From: an uncultured Bacilli bacterium
GTDB taxonomy: Bacteria > Bacillota_I > Bacilli_A > RF39 > UBA660
Assembly: GCA_910588195.1 (NCBI GenBank)
Contig: CAJUPN010000001.1
Span: forward strand, 186,001-250,000
Reading direction: 5' to 3'
Length of the DNA stretch: 64,000 nt
Shown: positions 35,922 through 45,148 of the stretch, one piece after another
Position numbering within the stretch: position 1 is the stretch's first letter
How the letters are laid out: the number at the start of each line of letters is the position of its first letter
Position numbers and translations under genes: made by a program
The notes under the pieces: generated by a model
The model's input: the letters and a program-made list of their open reading frames with translations, nothing else
The model's database searches: none
What the model was told of the DNA's origin: nothing

Positions 35922-37121
35922 ATGAAAAAGATGAATGCGTTTTTATTAATATTATTTTTAATTATAGGTTTTGCTGCAGTTTCTACCAATCTATTTATTA
36001 ATGTTATTGCAAATATCGGTGAAAATAAAGAAGATTTTGATGTGATTTTTTATAGTGCGATGTTAGATGAGTTAGTAGTCTCTAGTAGTGTAATAAGCGA
36101 AGACAAGAAAACTATTAATTATTCGACGAATGAGCTTACAATTCCAAATGAATCATCTGTTTTAGTATTTTCAGTTTTAAATAATTCAAGTTTTTATGAT
36201 GCTGAGGTCTCGATTGAATGCAATATTCCTTTAAGTAATGAATATTCAGTATCAGTAACACCAGAAGAAATGGTTATATCTGCCGGAAAAAGAAGAGATG
36301 GAACAATCTCTGTAAACTTAAATAAACCGTTGATAGAGGCAAAAGAAATTAACTTTTCTTGTAAATTAATTTCTAATGCAATTGAAAGAGATTCAAGTGT
36401 CGATAAAGTATATGATAGAACTAATTATGATGTTGTTTTAGTTGGAGACAGCATCATGAATGGTTATGGAAATGATCAAAAGAGTTTTGATTATTATTTG
36501 AAAAATGATGGTTTAGCTAATAATGTTTTAAATTTATCAGAAAATGGAGCAATGCTATTCAACTCTACATATGTTGATGAAAAACAGTTAATATTAGAAA
36601 ATCAAATAAGAATGCAACTGTTTGGAAAAGCAGTAAATATAAGAGATGGTTCATTGTTAATTATGAATGGTGGAGCAAATGATTTGGTTTATAATTTGCA
36701 ATATGATTCTTATAAATTGGGAGTTGAAAGTGTAGATGATTTTTTGCAGGTATCATATTTTAATGATGTTATGAATAGTGATAATTTAGTCAAAAGAATA
36801 TATGATTCATTATCTGGAGTTGCTACTACCTTTCCAAATGTTAAAATATTTTATATAAAACCAAGACTAATACCATCAGAGATAACTAAATATTATAAGG
36901 ATACTAACTTAATAAATGACGATATTGCTTTATTTAATCAAGCAATTGATATTTGGGAAGAAAGAATAGGTTCTAAAAAATATCCAAATTTGCATATATT
37001 GGATAGTAACGATTATATCTTAGAAAGTGATCTTAAATATTCTAGTGATTCATCAGATGGTCTTCATTGGTTGGAAAGTGCATATCTTAAAATGTATGAT
37101 GAAATAAAGAAAATCAATTAA
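35922..37121 (+). CDS. Surface SGNH/GDSL hydrolase on the shared anchor module
   Basis: AGGAGG precedes the ATG; 399 residues. Residues 1-~160 are the shared module (IIGFAAVSTNLFINVIANIG, then NNSSFYDAEVSIECN). Residues ~168-395 are an SGNH-type hydrolase: block I VLVGDSIMNG with the nucleophilic serine near 176, block III NGGANDLVY, and the DGLHW block V with the catalytic Asp and His near the C-terminus. Such enzymes remove acyl or acetyl groups from lipids or polysaccharides. Placed on this anchor it would act outside the cell, perhaps on cell-wall or host glycans. It shows that the module also carries enzymes. Confidence 0.85.
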   Translation: MKKMNAFLLILFLIIGFAAVSTNLFINVIANIGENKEDFDVIFYSAMLDELVVSSSVISEDKKTINYSTNELTIPNESSVLVFSVLNNSSFYDAEVSIECNIPLSNEYSVSVTPEEMVISAGKRRDGTISVNLNKPLIEAKEINFSCKLISNAIERDSSVDKVYDRTNYDVVLVGDSIMNGYGNDQKSFDYYLKNDGLANNVLNLSENGAMLFNSTYVDEKQLILENQIRMQLFGKAVNIRDGSLLIMNGGANDLVYNLQYDSYKLGVESVDDFLQVSYFNDVMNSDNLVKRIYDSLSGVATTFPNVKIFYIKPRLIPSEITKYYKDTNLINDDIALFNQAIDIWEERIGSKKYPNLHILDSNDYILESDLKYSSDSSDGLHWLESAYLKMYDEIKKIN

Positions 37122-37146
37122 AATCCACAGTTGTGGATTTTTTGTG
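37121..37146 (+). terminator. Terminator after the SGNH hydrolase gene
   Basis: AAATCCACA / TGTGGATTT stem and T run. Confidence 0.9.
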
Positions 37147-37202
37147 AATAAAAAATGCAAGCCATTTGAGGTCTGCATATTTATAATTTTTATGATGATT
37201 TA

Positions 37203-37568
37203 TTATTTTAATTTATCATAAATTATTTCTAAGTCAACTATTGGTTGGACAGAATCATACCCTGGGGTTAGATGGATATGAAAATGCTTAATTTCTTGAC
37301 AAGATCCTGAATTAGTTATTACTTGAAATCCTGTGCAATCTAATCTTTCTTGAACTAATACAGATAAATCTTTTAAAATTTTATTTATATGAACATTTTC
37401 TTCATCAGTTAATTTAGTAAAGTTTTCGGCATGTCTTTTTAATAGAATAAGTAAGTCTCCATTTTGTTCAGGATTAATATTCATGATAACTTTAACAATA
37501 TCATCTTCATAAATCTTTTTTGATGGTATTTCATCTTTTATAATTTTACAAAATATACAATCTTTCAT
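37203..37568 (-). CDS. HIT-family (histidine triad) nucleotide-binding protein
   Basis: 121 residues beginning MKDCIFCKIIKDEIPSKKIY, the usual HIT start; the catalytic triad is HFHIHL near residue 98. HIT proteins of the HinT type hydrolyse adenosine phosphoramidates and similar compounds. The conserved N-terminal region holds two cysteines (CIFC) as in many Firmicutes members. It is encoded alone against the neighbouring genes. Confidence 0.92.
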   Translation of the reverse strand: MKDCIFCKIIKDEIPSKKIYEDDIVKVIMNINPEQNGDLLILLKRHAENFTKLTDEENVHINKILKDLSVLVQERLDCTGFQVITNSGSCQEIKHFHIHLTPGYDSVQPIVDLEIIYDKLK

Positions 37569-37711
37569 AATTTCACCTAAGTTGATTATATCATAATTTT
37601 TGTAAGTTGGTGATATTTAATTTGTGTATATAAAATGTATACTTTACAAAATTGGATGGCTTTGTTTTTCTGTTTTTTATATAATTAAATACATAGAAAG
37701 AAGCTTTTATT

Positions 37712-38233
37712 ATGAAAAGAAAATATATGATGATATCTTATTGTGTTTTTGCGGTTTTTTTCATGCTTGTTGTGGTGATTAACCTGTTACCAGATAAAAA
37801 CGTAAGTGGAACACCAGAACTTAATACACAGGAAAATGAAATTGATGAAAATTTTTTTGATGATGAAAATTTAAGTAGTGAAGATGGAGAACAGGGAAAA
37901 GAGTACGCAGATGCGAAAATGATTCTTGGTGAAGAAGATCTTGCTGGCTTTAAAAAAGTAAGTACTGGAGATAATGTTAATTTAGAAATTAGTAATGTTA
38001 ATATAAAAAAAATGAGTAAACTCACAAGTGTTACAGGAACAATTAAAAATACTGATATTGGAAGAAATGTAGTCATAAAAGTCGAGTTTTATAATGGTGA
38101 AAACCCATTAGGTTCATCTAGTATTTTGTTAGAAAGAATCGAAAAAAATGAAAGCAAAGATTTTGTGATTAAGGTGGCTAATAATATTGTAAGTGATGAC
38201 TATAGAGTTTTTGTAGATTATGTAGGTGAGTAA
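37712..38233 (+). CDS. Membrane-anchored exported protein, FxLYD-like
   Basis: 173 residues. A membrane segment at ~6-26 is followed by an acidic spacer and a ~90-residue domain with VTGTIKNTDIGRNVVIKVEF, then LGSSSILLERIEKNESKDF, the pattern of FxLYD or similar Ig-like domains that add-on to lipoproteins and membrane proteins. The function is unknown. Two bases after its stop begins the remnant of an anchor-module gene. Confidence 0.65.
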   Translation: MKRKYMMISYCVFAVFFMLVVVINLLPDKNVSGTPELNTQENEIDENFFDDENLSSEDGEQGKEYADAKMILGEEDLAGFKKVSTGDNVNLEISNVNIKKMSKLTSVTGTIKNTDIGRNVVIKVEFYNGENPLGSSSILLERIEKNESKDFVIKVANNIVSDDYRVFVDYVGE

Positions 38234-38235
38234 TT

Positions 38236-38640
38236 TTAAAAAATAATAATAAGTTGTTAGTTGTTATTTTGTTGTTGGTAATAGGTTTTGCGGGAGTAGC
38301 TACTACACTTGTTATTAATGGTAAAGCTTTTATTGGAGCTAACGAAAGTGATTATAAAATATATTTTAGTGAAGCTATATTGGATGATAAAGATAAGACT
38401 AATTCTATAATAAGCGAAAATAAACAAGAAATAAGTTTTGAAACGAAGGAATTAGTAGAATTGATGGATGAATCTAACTTAAACTTTGAGGTTACAAATA
38501 ATTCCAGTCAATATGACGCAGAGGTAAAATTTATGGTGGAAAAATTGTAAGTGCTAGTGATAGCTCAACGATATCTATAACTGCTGGGAAATTAGAACTA
38601 ATTGATGGAGAAGTTATAAATAATGGAAAAGGTAAGAAAA
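38236..38640 (+). pseudogene. Broken anchor-module surface gene
   Basis: AGGTGAG stands where a ribosome binding site should be, but the expected start codon is TTA. The frame then reads KNNNKLLVVILLLVIGFAGV, LVINGKAFIGANESDYK and NNSSQYDAEV, the shared module. It stops at 38550. In the +1 frame the text continues YGGKIVSASDSSTISITAGK, an unrelated repeat-like fragment. The start loss and frameshift mark it as dead. A TTG at 38254 could still give a 98-residue product. Confidence 0.7.
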
Positions 38641-38719
38641 TGTCTTATCTTTTTTTATTTATTAAATTTATTTTAGGTCATGCATACTATATAGTAAAAG
38701 GATATTTTAGGAGGTATTT

Positions 38720-39235
38720 ATGGCTTATTATAAAGAAATTGTTACTAAGGCAGTAATTGGAAAGGGTAAAAAAACGATAAGAGAAGATAGAGAAGTGTCT
38801 TTTGGTGATAGGCTTGATAATGTTTTAGGTTGTTGGGTTATTAATCATACATTTTCAGGAAGTATTTTAAATGGTGTAGTTGTAGTATCTGGTAACTATG
38901 ATGTAAATATTTGGTATTCTTATGATAATAATACAAAAACTAATGTTATTATTAAAAATTTTAATTATCAAGATCCAATGAAAGTTAAATTAAAAGAAAA
39001 TTCAAAAATAAATAATAATTCTGAAATAATTGTTAGAAGTTTAAATCAGCCAAGTGTAACAGATGTTAGTGTTGAGGATGGAATAATAAAACTTACAGTT
39101 GATAAACAAATGGGAGTTGAAGTTATTGGGGATACAATGGTTAGAGTAAGTGTTGAAGATGAAATGGACGATTATGAAGAAATAGAAGATGATATTGTTG
39201 ATGAAATTGATATAAATGATGATTATTTAAAATAA
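38720..39235 (+). CDS. cotE: CotE-like outer spore-coat morphogenetic protein
   Basis: AGGAGG precedes the ATG; 171 residues. The family pattern is clear: YYKEIVTKAVIGKGKKTI, LGCWVINHTFSG, VSGNYDVNIWYSYDNNTKT and EIIVRSLNQPS, with the acidic C-terminal tail typical of CotE. In Bacillus CotE directs assembly of the outer spore coat around the forespore. Its presence suggests the organism sporulates, recently did, or has re-used the protein. No other coat gene is beside it. A terminator follows directly. Confidence 0.85.
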   Translation: MAYYKEIVTKAVIGKGKKTIREDREVSFGDRLDNVLGCWVINHTFSGSILNGVVVVSGNYDVNIWYSYDNNTKTNVIIKNFNYQDPMKVKLKENSKINNNSEIIVRSLNQPSVTDVSVEDGIIKLTVDKQMGVEVIGDTMVRVSVEDEMDDYEEIEDDIVDEIDINDDYLK

Positions 39236-39257
39236 GTCTCTAAAAGGAGACTTTTTT
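39234..39257 (+). terminator. Terminator after cotE
   Basis: AAGTCTC and GAGACTT stem with a T run, overlapping the stop codon. Confidence 0.88.
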
Positions 39258-39353
39258 GCTTTTTTTTAAGTGTTGTTATATAATATCTGATAAATTTGTT
39301 AGGAAATATTATGTAGAGAATAAAAATTTGATTATATTAGAGGGGTAGTTTTT

Positions 39354-39809
39354 ATGGAAAGAATTAAACTTTCATCATTTGAATTAGAAGAATATGATAG
39401 TTGTAATTCTGATCATCAGGAATATACAAAATATTTTGAAGATGATGAAGATTACAATGCATATATGGAACCATTTTGGTCTTTTGAAAATTCAGTTAAT
39501 TATGACAGAAAAAATGGTAGGTATGCATCTATTTATTTTGCATATCACAATGGTGTGTTAGTTGGTATGGTGGGGTTAATTTGGATATTTGACCTCCCAG
39601 AACTTGTAATTGGTATATTAAAAGAGCATAGAGGACATCATTATTCAAAACTTTTGTATAGAGAATATGCAGAATATGTATTAAAAACTTATCAAGAATA
39701 TAAGGCACTATATGTAAGTATTCAACCAGAGAATATACATTCAGTAGAAAATGCTTTGGCTGCTGGATTTAAACAAATTGATGAATATAAATATGTTAAG
39801 AGGGGATAA
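39354..39809 (+). CDS. GNAT-family N-acetyltransferase
   Basis: 151 residues after GAGGGG. The acetyl-CoA-binding region is at ~85-105 (LVIGILKEHRGHHYSKLLYR), with the later strand/helix AALYVSIQPENIHSVENALA-like text (YVSIQPENIHSVENA) and a C-terminal GFKQIDEYKYVKR, as in small RimJ/RimL-like GNAT enzymes. The canonical Q/RxxGxG/A motif is present only as EHRGHHY. It transfers an acetyl group to an unknown amine. Confidence 0.75.
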   Translation: MERIKLSSFELEEYDSCNSDHQEYTKYFEDDEDYNAYMEPFWSFENSVNYDRKNGRYASIYFAYHNGVLVGMVGLIWIFDLPELVIGILKEHRGHHYSKLLYREYAEYVLKTYQEYKALYVSIQPENIHSVENALAAGFKQIDEYKYVKRG

Positions 39810-39904
39810 AATACTTTTACGATAAAAAAGATTTATTCATTTAGGTAAATACAATTCTTTCTTGTATTTTGTGATATAATATAAACGTTTTTGGTGGGGT
39901 ATAT

Positions 39905-40766
39905 ATGAAGAAACTATTAGAATATGATTTTTTAATGAAAGATGTCTTTTATAAATGCTGGCATATTTTAGAGTATATTGATAAACATCCTAACATGAGT
40001 GAACTTGATAGAGAAGCTATCAAAGCAACTATCATGGATGCCTTAGTATATAAAGATTTAATTGAAGCAGAAAAACAATCTTTAGACTTAGACAATATGT
40101 GCATAAGAGAAGATTTAGAACATTATAAATATGAATCACATCCCAATGTATGTGGTATTCCACAATGGATGAAAGAAGAATTTAGATATAAATGTCTTTG
40201 CATTACCGGAGGATGTCCCATATCTGTTTTTTTAGCTAAACCACCTAGTAAATATTTATGATCCAAATACAGCTGTTAGTTCTATTTTCCCTGATGCCAC
40301 ATTCTATAATGTCTTTTATAATTCTCCTACTAGGGGAGTAAGGATTGATAGTAAAAGGCCATTTGTGGAAGTCAAAATAGATGGTGTATTATATTTAATT
40401 GATACTATAACTAAAAGGATATTTAAAAGTAGTTATTTTAAAGAAAACTATGGCTTTGAAATTGTAGATGAAGCAAGAGTCAGCGAATTGACTGGTAAAG
40501 AACTAGAAATTTATAAAGAACATACATCAATTACTAAAAGTTATGATGACACCATTCCCTTTATAGAAATGACTATTCCAGCCTTAACAAATAATCCAGA
40601 ACAAGCAGAAATGATATATGAATTTGAAAAGTCCCGTTCCATTTATTCAGAATATTTTGAAGAAGCTAGAAGGTTCTTACAATTAGTTTCTGGACAAATA
40701 AATCCTGAAGAAATGAAAAAGTATGGTAAAGAGAGAGATGAAAGAAGGAAGAACTATAAATTTTAG
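39905..40766 (+). pseudogene. Uncharacterised gene split by a frameshift near 40258
   Basis: The first frame (39905-40261) ends LAKPPSKYL and stop. A second frame, open from before 40260 to 40766, continues YDPNTAVSSIFPDATFYNVF and later VEVKIDGVLYLIDTITKRIF. The second frame has no good start until a GTG at 40365, and its codon use is normal before that. A single lost or gained base near 40258 explains the two as one ~286-residue gene. It may be a real mutation or an assembly error. No family recognised; several cysteines (CLCITGGC) lie just before the break. Confidence 0.7.
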
Positions 40767-40792
40767 AAAAAGAAAATTTATAGTTTTTTTCT
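40752..40792 (+). terminator. Terminator overlapping the end of the split gene
   Basis: AACTATAAATTTT and AAAATTTATAGTT form a 13-pair stem followed by T residues. Confidence 0.85.
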
Positions 40793-40992
40793 TTGTAAGG
40801 GAAGATTTTACAAAAGATAAATAGGAAAATAGTCAACAAGATAATATTTCGATATCAAAAAAAGATATTAAGTTTTTGAGATATTATTATTTAACTTTTG
40901 TTCATTTACTTTTTTGTGGAATATTCATCTTATTTGTGTTATAATGGAACTACTGAGTCGTCTTTATTTCTTTTTTTGAAAGAAGGAAAAAA

Positions 40993-42627
40993 ATGAGTAA
41001 AATAAAAATGTTCGCTTTAGGTGGACTTAATGAAAGTGGTAAAAACACTTACGTTATTGAAATAGATAATAAAATATTTATTTTTGATTGTGGTTTAAAA
41101 TATGCAACTGATAGTATGTATGGAATAGATTATATTATTCCTAATTATCAATATTTAATTGATAATAAAGATAGAATAGTTGGTGTATTTTTAACTCACG
41201 CCCATCTAGAAAATATGGGTGGAATATTTGATTTAGTTAGAGAGATACCTAAAATAAAAGTATATGCTACAAATTATACTAAACAATACCTTTTATTAGA
41301 AGGATTGAATGAAAAAAATATAGTTGAAATAAAGGCGCAGAAGAAGGTAAGTTTCAAAGATGTATCAATATTCCCAATAAATGTTAGTCATTCAGTACCA
41401 GATGCTGTAATGTATGTAATTAATACAAAAGATGGAGCTATTTGTTATACTGGAGACTTTATAATTGATCCAACAATGGATGGGGCTTATTCAATGGATT
41501 TAGGTAAAATAGCTTATGTTGGTAAACAAGGTGTTTTAATGCTAATGAGTGAGTCTTCATTTTCAGAGCATCAAGGACATACTAGTCCAAATCACCGTTT
41601 AACAGGATGGTTTAAAGATATGATGAATCACAATGATGGAAGATTGATTATTTCTATTCTTCCAATTCATTTACATACCATTCAAGAAGTAATAGATGCT
41701 GCTAATAATATGCATCGTCGTATTGTTATAATGGGAAAAAAATTACAAAATATTGTTAATATGGCTTTAAAAAATGGTTATTTATTTGATGATAAAAAAA
41801 TAATAGGTGATTTATCAGATTTAGATAGTAAAAATTGTATATGTTTAATTTGTGATGATCGTGAGAAACCTTATCGAGCAGTGGAAAGAATTGTTTATGG
41901 GAATGATAAATTCATTAAATTAAAGACAAGTGATACTTTTGTTTTTGCTGAACCAAACTATGATGCTAATGAAAAACTTTTAGTTTCAATTCAAAATGAT
42001 ATCGCGATGCTTGGGGCAAAAAGTTTTACCGTTCCAAAAGAGAAAACAATTTTACAGCACGCTTCGCAAGAAGACTTAATGATAATGTTAAATCTTGTTA
42101 ATCCTAAGTATTATATGCCTGTTAAGGGAGAATATCGTTTGATGGTTAATAATGCTGATTTAGCAACATCTTTAGGAATACCTGCAAGTAATATAATTTT
42201 AAAACAAAATGGTGATGTAGTTTCTTTTGTTGATGGTGTTTTAGAAAATAAGTTTGAAACTATTAAAGTTGAAGATGTTTTAATTGATGGTAAGTCAAGT
42301 GATGATGTTGGTGAACTTGTTATAAAAGACCGTGAAATGTTGGGGGAAAATGGTATTATGTTAATTTCCGCAACATTAGATAAGAAAAGCAAAAATGTAT
42401 TGGTTGGTCCAGAAGTAACTACTAGAGGATTTATTTATGTTAAGGATTCCTTAGAGATGATAGAGGAAATTAAACGAATGAGTTTAGATATTATTGAAAA
42501 AAATACGACACCTAATTATGTGGATTATAATCAAATAAAAAATGAGATTAGAGAAGAACTTAGTAAATATTTTTATCATGAAACTGAATGTAAGCCAATG
42601 ATTATTGCTGTTATTCAAGAGGTATAA
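40993..42627 (+). CDS. RNase J-type metallo-beta-lactamase protein with degenerate active site
   Basis: AGAAGGA precedes the ATG; 544 residues, normal for RNase J. The fold is evident (GLNESGKNTYVIE, DCGLKYA, YTGDF, KGEYRLM, TRGFIYVKDS). Key metal ligands are altered: THAHLEN replaces HxHxDH, MSESSF stands where DSTN is usual, and KGEY replaces HGEY. In Bacillus RNase J2 has lost similar residues and works as a partner of J1, so this is best read as a J2-like subunit with little nuclease activity of its own. It lies directly ahead of a 47-residue acidic protein and the dnaB-dnaI pair. Confidence 0.85.
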   Translation: MSKIKMFALGGLNESGKNTYVIEIDNKIFIFDCGLKYATDSMYGIDYIIPNYQYLIDNKDRIVGVFLTHAHLENMGGIFDLVREIPKIKVYATNYTKQYLLLEGLNEKNIVEIKAQKKVSFKDVSIFPINVSHSVPDAVMYVINTKDGAICYTGDFIIDPTMDGAYSMDLGKIAYVGKQGVLMLMSESSFSEHQGHTSPNHRLTGWFKDMMNHNDGRLIISILPIHLHTIQEVIDAANNMHRRIVIMGKKLQNIVNMALKNGYLFDDKKIIGDLSDLDSKNCICLICDDREKPYRAVERIVYGNDKFIKLKTSDTFVFAEPNYDANEKLLVSIQNDIAMLGAKSFTVPKEKTILQHASQEDLMIMLNLVNPKYYMPVKGEYRLMVNNADLATSLGIPASNIILKQNGDVVSFVDGVLENKFETIKVEDVLIDGKSSDDVGELVIKDREMLGENGIMLISATLDKKSKNVLVGPEVTTRGFIYVKDSLEMIEEIKRMSLDIIEKNTTPNYVDYNQIKNEIREELSKYFYHETECKPMIIAVIQEV

Positions 42628-42629
42628 GC

Positions 42630-42773
42630 TTGGGATACATTCTTAATAAGAAAAATGAAGAATTAGGTGAAGAGTTAAATGAAATACTTTCTTCTTTGGG
42701 GTATGAAATTGAAATTAAACCAGATGAAGAAACAGAAGAAAAAGAAAAAAAGAATGATGAAGAAGATGCTTAG
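42630..42773 (+). CDS. Small acidic protein translationally coupled to the RNase J paralogue
   Basis: TTG start two bases after the RNase J stop, with AGAGG upstream; 47 residues beginning (M)GYILNKKNEELGEELNEIL and ending in a Glu/Lys/Asp-rich tail. It has a helical N-terminus and a charged C-terminus, and is unknown to me. It could be a partner of the RNase J-like protein. The tight spacing and in-frame Glu/Lys-rich composition support translation, but the non-ATG start leaves doubt. Confidence 0.5.
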   Translation: MGYILNKKNEELGEELNEILSSLGYEIEIKPDEETEEKEKKNDEEDA

Positions 42774-42854
42774 GTATCTTTTTTGTTTTGTGAGTAATAA
42801 AAATGTGTTAGAATAATGGTGATACATAAAAAACTTTATAGTGAGGTGATAAAG

Positions 42855-44135
42855 ATGAAGGGCACTTATCCAGCTGATACATATGTTGTTGTAAATCAAA
42901 CTGTATTAACAGAAAATGATAAGAAAACGCTTATTAGTCTTTATGAACCAATAATTGGTCCAATTGCTGTAAGTTTGTATTTGACTCTTTGGAGTGATTT
43001 GGATAAGTTAGAGATTGTTAGTACTACTTATACACATCATCATTTGATGACTATTTTAAAAAGTTCTCTAGAAATAATTGTAAAAGCTCGTCAATCTTTG
43101 GAAGCTTTAGGTTTGTTAAAAAGTTTTTTTAAAGAAGATGAAAATATAAGTGAATATATATATGAACTTTATTCGCCTATGGCACCAAGTGATTTTTTGA
43201 ATCATCCTATTTTAGGTGTTTTGCTTTTAAATAATATTGGCGAAAAAGAATACAATAATCTCGTTCAATATTATAAAAAGCAAAGTATAAAAAAAGAAGG
43301 ATTTACAGAAATAACTAGTAATATGAATGTGACATTTAAATCAGCAACTCAAAGAGAAGCTCTAAAAGAGGAAGTTAGAAAACAAACTCGTGCTGTTATT
43401 AATTTAAATGATGTTATAGATTTTGATTTATTAGAAATTTCTATTCCCAAGGGAATGGTTAATGCAAAAACTTTTAATAAAAGGACAAAAGACTTAATTA
43501 ATCAATTAGCTTATATTTATAATATTGATACGATAAAGATGAGTGAGATTTTAAGATTAGTTATAGATGAATATGGCCTTATCAATAAAGAAAAGTTAAG
43601 AGATGCTGCTAGGAAGAATTATGAATATAATCATAACGGTAGTTTACCTACAATAGTCTACAGAACTCAACCAGATCATTTAAAAACACCTGAGGGAGAC
43701 ACTTCAAATCGAGCTAAAATGATTTATGTTTTTGAAAATACGAAACCTTATGATTTTTTAAAAAGTAAAAATAAAGGAATAAAACCAACAGTAAGAGACT
43801 TAAAACTAATGGAACATTTGGCAGTAGATTTTAATTTGAACCCTGGGGTTATAAATGTTTTAATAGACTATGCTTTAAGAGTTAATGATGGAAAATTAAA
43901 TCAAAAATATTTAGAGGCCATTGCTTCTACATGGAGTCGAAAAGGAATTAAGACAGTTCCAGAAGCTATGGAAGCTGCTAAAAAAGGACATAAAAGAGTA
44001 GTAAAAACAGTAAAAGAAGGTAGTCAAAAGACAGAAATCAAGGCTCCATCTTGGATGAATAAAGAAAATAGTCGTGAAGAGATGAGTGAAGAAGAACTAA
44101 AAGAACTTGAATCGATGTTTGAGGAGTTTAGGTGA
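42855..44135 (+). CDS. dnaB: Replication initiation and membrane attachment protein DnaB
   Basis: Start at 42855 (MKGTYPADTYVV) after GAGGTGATAAAG; 426 residues. This is the Bacillus-type DnaB, not the helicase: N-terminal winged-helix domain (~1-170: LTENDKKTLISLYEPIIGP) and a C-terminal DnaB/DnaD domain (~315-380: LMEHLAVDFNLNPGVINVL, then YLEAIASTWSRKGI with the family YxxxIxxxW pattern). With DnaD and DnaI it loads the replicative helicase at oriC and at restart forks. Its stop overlaps the start of dnaI, as in Bacillus. Confidence 0.92.
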   Translation: MKGTYPADTYVVVNQTVLTENDKKTLISLYEPIIGPIAVSLYLTLWSDLDKLEIVSTTYTHHHLMTILKSSLEIIVKARQSLEALGLLKSFFKEDENISEYIYELYSPMAPSDFLNHPILGVLLLNNIGEKEYNNLVQYYKKQSIKKEGFTEITSNMNVTFKSATQREALKEEVRKQTRAVINLNDVIDFDLLEISIPKGMVNAKTFNKRTKDLINQLAYIYNIDTIKMSEILRLVIDEYGLINKEKLRDAARKNYEYNHNGSLPTIVYRTQPDHLKTPEGDTSNRAKMIYVFENTKPYDFLKSKNKGIKPTVRDLKLMEHLAVDFNLNPGVINVLIDYALRVNDGKLNQKYLEAIASTWSRKGIKTVPEAMEAAKKGHKRVVKTVKEGSQKTEIKAPSWMNKENSREEMSEEELKELESMFEEFR

Positions 44136-45052
44136 AGCAAATGAGAAGTATAGATGAAGTAAATAAAAATATGGATACCAAAAATTTGGATAATGAATTG
44201 TTAAAAAGTTATAAAGAAGCCTTAAAAGATGAAGAGTTTGTTACTTTAATAAAAAGATTAAAAATAACTGATGAGGTAGCAATAAAATATACTTCAAAAT
44301 TAGAAACAACGGTTAAAGAACTTGAAAACTGTAAAAAATGTCGTAGCTTATTAGAGTGTAAAAATAAGATGGAAGGGTGCGTTTGTTATCCTAAAGTAAA
44401 TGATAACCGACTACGTTTTGACTTTGTTGCATGTAAGTATAAGAATAAAGCTTTAAGTGAAGAATTATATAGTTCAAATGTCTTTGAAGAACCTTTAATA
44501 ATAAAAAATGCTCGTATGTCTGATATTGATCTTAATGATAAAAATCGAGCTCATGTTATAAAATGGGTAAAAAACTTTTATACTAATTATCAAAAAAATT
44601 CTAATATTAAAGGGTGTTATCTTCACGGTTCTTTTGGTTCGGGGAAATCATTTATTTTAGCTTCTTTGCTAAATGAACTCGCAAGAAAAAAGGTTAAGAC
44701 GACAATAATATATTTTCCTGAGATGTTAAGAAATTTAAAAGAATCTTTTTATGATGATTTTGATGTAAAGATGGATTTACTAAAAAAGACTGATATTTTA
44801 CTTATTGATGATATTGGGGCAGAAACAGTTACTCCTTGGAGTAGAGATGAAATACTTGGAACTATTTTACAGTATCGAATGGATTCTAAATTGCCAACTT
44901 TGTTCACTTCTAATTTGACGATTGAAGAGTTAGAAGGACATTTAGCTAATACTAAAAATTCAATAGATATTGTTAAGTCTAAAAGAATAATTGAAAGAAT
45001 TAAACAGTTAACAGAAGATTTAGAATTAATTAGTGAGAATAGAAGAAAGTAA
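44132..45052 (+). CDS. dnaI: Primosomal protein DnaI, helicase loader
   Basis: GTG start overlapping the dnaB stop (GTGA), with GAGGAG five bases before; an ATG at 44141 is also possible. 306 residues. The N-terminal domain has the cysteine cluster CKKCRSLLECKNKMEGCVC, matching the zinc-binding domain of DnaI. The AAA+ ATPase follows: Walker A GSFGSGKS, Walker B ILLIDDIGAE, sensor 1 TLFTSNLTIEEL and an arginine-rich end (SKRIIERI). It opens and loads the DnaC-type replicative helicase ring on DNA. Confidence 0.93.
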   Translation: MKQMRSIDEVNKNMDTKNLDNELLKSYKEALKDEEFVTLIKRLKITDEVAIKYTSKLETTVKELENCKKCRSLLECKNKMEGCVCYPKVNDNRLRFDFVACKYKNKALSEELYSSNVFEEPLIIKNARMSDIDLNDKNRAHVIKWVKNFYTNYQKNSNIKGCYLHGSFGSGKSFILASLLNELARKKVKTTIIYFPEMLRNLKESFYDDFDVKMDLLKKTDILLIDDIGAETVTPWSRDEILGTILQYRMDSKLPTLFTSNLTIEELEGHLANTKNSIDIVKSKRIIERIKQLTEDLELISENRRK

Positions 45053-45080
45053 ACAATTGAGTTTTTGATTGTCAACTAGG

Positions 45081-45109
45081 TTGCAAAGTGCTGATAGATA
45101 CTTTATAAT
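45081..45109 (+). promoter_or_regulatory. Promoter of the cadherin-like surface protein gene
   Basis: TTGCAA at 45081, 17-bp spacer, TATAAT at 45104-45109. Confidence 0.75.
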
Positions 45110-45148
45110 TTAGTTATAGTGAATTTTAAAGACTGTGGGTGAATTTTT

